Shown here piece after piece: positions 61,707 through 64,000 of a DNA stretch of 64,000 nucleotides. The DNA is taken from assembly GCA_964019695.1 (NCBI GenBank), contig OZ026524.1, positions 28,746,164-28,810,163 on the forward strand, written 5' to 3'. The position numbers and the translations under genes were made by a program. This stretch comes from Loripinus fragilis (taxonomy: Eukaryota > Mollusca > Bivalvia > Lucinida > Lucinidae). Below the pieces are notes generated by a model. It saw only the letters and a program-made list of their open reading frames with translations. It had not been told where the DNA came from and did not search any database. The stretch's first letter is position 1. The number at the start of each line of letters is the position of its first letter.

Positions 61707-62022
61707 TCACTATACAAACCCTGCCTTAAATGTCGATTTTATGGAAGACCCATATATTGTGGCCCAAATATATTTTTATGGTACCAAAGACGTTTAATCC
61801 ATTGCAGTTCAGCTAAAGTTCTGTAAGCTTTGAGTAATTGATTATATATGGTAATTGAATTTTATTTATGAAATTATTGTTTTGTTTTCAAAATTACAGA
61901 TGTCCTGATGGCTTTTTTAGCCATTGAAGTTCTGCTTTAGTTCTGTGGTATTTGCGAGAAATGAAATACATGGTGACTTTATTTAGGAATTAACTTAAAG
62001 TCGTTATTTTTCATTATTACAG

Positions 62023-62209
62023 TTGTCCTGATGGCTGTTCCTGTCTAGGGATGTCTGTCCGCTGTGCTGAATCAGTCACTAACAATGTTACTATAATACC
62101 TACAAGCAGAATGTTCGATGCAAGTCAAAATCCTGGAATTTTTCCATATCTTCCACTACAATCAGATAGCGTCCAATTTGTGATTCATATGAACCTCTCT
62201 GGGTGTTAA
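62023..62209 (+). pseudogene. LRR-start exon, dead copy 2
   Basis: It has the same acceptor, phase and alignment as copy 1. The four leading cysteines are kept. The stop is TAA at the same codon position (62207-62209). Confidence 0.85.
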
Positions 62210-62350
62210 ATTTGTAATCTTTCTTCATCTGTATTTCGTCAACGTCAACACCAGCGTCTTACCATGAAAATACAGGAAGTTTTTGTGTATTAACATTAGA
62301 ATCGCATCATTGGTGCGATTCTAATGTTCACTACACAAACCCTACCTTAA

Positions 62351-62905
62351 AAAGTAAGTAATGGTGCAAAGATCAGGAATCGATACAATCAAGTACCACA
62401 CCTGACCCAGGATACCAATGGGAAAGTGACAAACTCACAGAAGACACCACAAACGAGAGCCAAGAGGTCAGCCCTTTCCCAGCAGGTGACCACAAAGCAC
62501 ATATAAACAGACGCGCACAAAACATAGCAAACACAAGACAGAACAAAAACATAAAAGATCCACAAAAGAAGTACCGCCTTGGAACGGTCAGTAAAATATT
62601 TTACTGGAGGGCTTAAACCGGTTTAACGGCGCCAACCTCACCCTTAATTCAGATGTGGATCAAGACACATAGATATTTGGTTTGCATGAAAGACCCCTAA
62701 CTTATCAATGCATCATCTCCTAAAACATATAAATCAAGATATAACAAGGAGATAAAGCAAGGATAAGGACTCAACAGTAAATTAAACTGAATACCGGAGC
62801 AAAAGAAATCCAACAGGTAAACCCCGGTGGGCTCGACAAACAGCCAAAGCATCAGGCCCCTACCATCTCATCAATAGATAAGTCTTTAAGTCGGAACCAT
62901 CATAA
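62351..62905 (-). mobile_element. 5'-truncated RT-element copy inserted in the exon repeat
   Basis: Repeat-unit sequence breaks after ccttaaa at 62350 and resumes at tcgattttatgg. This gives the borders of the insert to within a few bases. On the minus strand it holds only the last codons of the RT (Met-Met-Val-Pro-Thr, stop) and the full 3' region. It is near-identical to positions 1-265. Being in only one unit, it is younger than the tandem duplication. Confidence 0.85.
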
Positions 62906-63199
62906 ATTCGATTTTATGGAACACCCAAATTTTATGGCCAGAACAAATTTTCATTTTACCAAAGACGTTTAAGCCATTAAAATACAGCTATAGTTCAGTA
63001 ATCTTCGAGCCATTGAAAATAATAGGTGACTAAATTTTATTTATGACATTGATATTTTGTTTTCGAAATTACAGTTGTAATGATGGCTGTATTTGAGCCA
63101 TTGAAGTTCAGCTATTGTTCTGTGGTATTCCTATGATGTAAAATACATGGTGACTGTGTTTTATGTATTAAATTAAAAGTGTTATTTTCTACATTACAG

Positions 63200-63386
63200 T
63201 TATCCTGATGGTTGTTCCTGTCTAGGAATGTCTGTCCGCTGTACTGTATCAGTCACTAACACTGTTACTATATCACATACAACCATAATGATCGATGCAA
63301 GTCAAAATCCTGGAATTTTCCGATATCTTCCACTGCAATCAGATAGCGTCGAATTTGTGATTCATTTGAACCTCTCTGGGTGTTAA
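63200..63386 (+). pseudogene. LRR-start exon, dead copy 3
   Basis: The first cysteine is replaced by Tyr (tat). The rest aligns to the intact exon through Val-Ile-His-Leu-Asn-Leu-Ser-Gly-Cys, and the next codon is TAA (63384-63386), the same position as in copies 1 and 2. Confidence 0.85.
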
Positions 63387-63794
63387 AATTGTAATCTTTC
63401 TTCATCTGTATTTTGTCAACGTCAACACCAACGTCTTACCATGAAAATACAGGAAGTTTTTGTGTATGGACATTAGAATCGCATCCTTGATGCGATTCTA
63501 ATGTTTATACAAAAACCCTACCTTAAAAGTTGATTTTATGGAAGACCCAAATATTGTGACCCAAAAAAATTTTGATGCTACATTGTGAACCAAAGACGTT
63601 TAAGTCATTAAAATCCATCTAAAGTTTTGTAATCTTTGAGTCATTGAAATTATATGGTGACTGAATTGTATCTATGACATTGTTGTTTCGTTTTCAGCAT
63701 TACAGTTGTAGTTCTGTGGTATTCGTGTAATGTAAAACACATGGTGACTGTATCGTATTTGTTAACTTAAAATCGTTATTTCTCTACATTACAG

Positions 63795-64000
63795 TTGTCC
63801 GGAAGGCTGTTCCTGTCTAGGGATGTCTGTCCGCTGTGCTGAATCAGTCACTAGCAATGTTACTATATCACCTACAACCAGAATGATCGATGCAAGTCAG
63901 AATCCTGGAATTTTTCCATATCTTCCCCTGCAATCAGATAGCGTCCAATTGGTGATTCATTTGAACCTCTCTGCGTGTGAAATCCGTAATATATCTTCAT
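63795..64000 (+). CDS. Exon 12: LRR N-cap and first leucine-rich repeat (partial)
   Basis: A tctacattacag acceptor and phase 2 entry match the exit of exon 11. It reads Cys-Pro-Glu-Gly-Cys-Ser-Cys-Leu-Gly-Met-Ser-Val-Arg-Cys, the Cys-x3-Cys-x-Cys-x6-Cys pattern of LRR N-terminal caps. After about 45 residues the Leu-x-Leu-Ser-x-Cys-x-Ile-x-Asn-Ile start of a leucine-rich repeat follows. Unlike its three upstream copies it has GAA (Glu) where they have a stop, and it stays open to the window edge. Several Asn-x-Thr/Ser sites fit an extracellular position. Confidence 0.9.

Larger units (their letters stand above)
61260..63794 (+). repeat. Tandem repeat of the LRR-start exon, unit about 620 bp
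   Basis: Each unit holds a half-copy acceptor followed by a Cys-Pro-Asp-Gly-like start (61276, 61901, 63073, and a remnant at 63700). A full exon copy follows about 120 bases later (61402, 62023, 63200; intact at 63795). Then come a cgtcaacaccaacgtcttac segment and a short perfect hairpin. Spacing is 621 bp, then 622 bp after removing the 555-bp retroelement insertion, then 595 bp. Confidence 0.9.
35807..64000 (+). other. LDLa/LRR receptor gene (GRL101-like), partial, overall span
   Basis: Eleven exons join with matching phases from 35807 to the right edge. Ordered domains are the C-type lectin end, LDLa 1-4, a fibrinogen/CASPR-like module, a Cys-rich segment, LDLa 5, LDLa 6, and an LRR N-cap with the first repeat. 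LDLa modules bind calcium through their Asp/Glu-rich C-terminal loop. In relaxin-type receptors and in Lymnaea GRL101 they precede leucine-rich repeats and seven transmembrane helices, so the protein is inferred to be a cell-surface receptor with an extracellular N terminus. No signal peptide, start codon, promoter or transmembrane segment is inside the window. Intron lengths run from 0.4 to 6.9 kb and are filled with foldback elements. A different LRR receptor or a secreted multidomain protein would also fit what is visible. Confidence 0.7.

Overview
The window is eukaryotic DNA, most likely from a mollusc and probably a bivalve. It is A+T-rich, has introns with GT-AG borders, is crowded with inverted-repeat (MITE-like) elements and reverse-transcriptase debris, and carries a long receptor gene of a type that is expanded in molluscs. 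The species call is inference from family recognition, not from a search.

Left part (1-30454). The 3' half of a decayed reverse-transcriptase (RT) element lies on the minus strand at 1-1137, and an earlier part of the same ORF lies on the minus strand at 30064-30454. Between them is a satellite array of about 29 kb (roughly 175-180 copies of a 158-bp unit). One 0.97-kb foldback insertion breaks the array at 3957-4920. Blocks of 3, 4, 14 and 20 units are themselves duplicated. Short ORFs inside the array are by-products of the repeat.

Middle part (30455-35800). This is a transposon graveyard: a palindromic MITE, a pair of inverted termini 3.4 kb apart with other foldback elements nested inside, and a decayed tRNA-Glu-like sequence.

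Right part (35807-64000). The 3'-ward part of the ectodomain of one plus-strand multi-exon gene can be followed. The chain has 11 exons with GT-AG (once GC-AG) borders, and every phase matches the next. In order it encodes the end of a C-type lectin domain, four LDL-receptor class A (LDLa) modules, a fibrinogen/CASPR-like disulfide module spread over two and a half exons, a short Cys-rich segment, two more LDLa modules, and a Cys-capped leucine-rich-repeat start that runs off the right edge. This resembles leucine-rich-repeat GPCRs such as molluscan GRL101 and the relaxin-receptor class. The 5' exons and the expected seven-helix region are outside the window.

The gene shows three cases of local exon duplication followed by decay: a dead LDLa copy (40668-40758), a five-fold repeat of part of exon 8 (52066-52680), and three dead copies of the LRR-start exon (61402, 62023, 63200) ahead of the intact one at 63795. 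The introns hold many foldback elements, a mariner transposase pseudogene (54585-55130) and 5'-truncated copies of the RT element whose longer remnant flanks the satellite.
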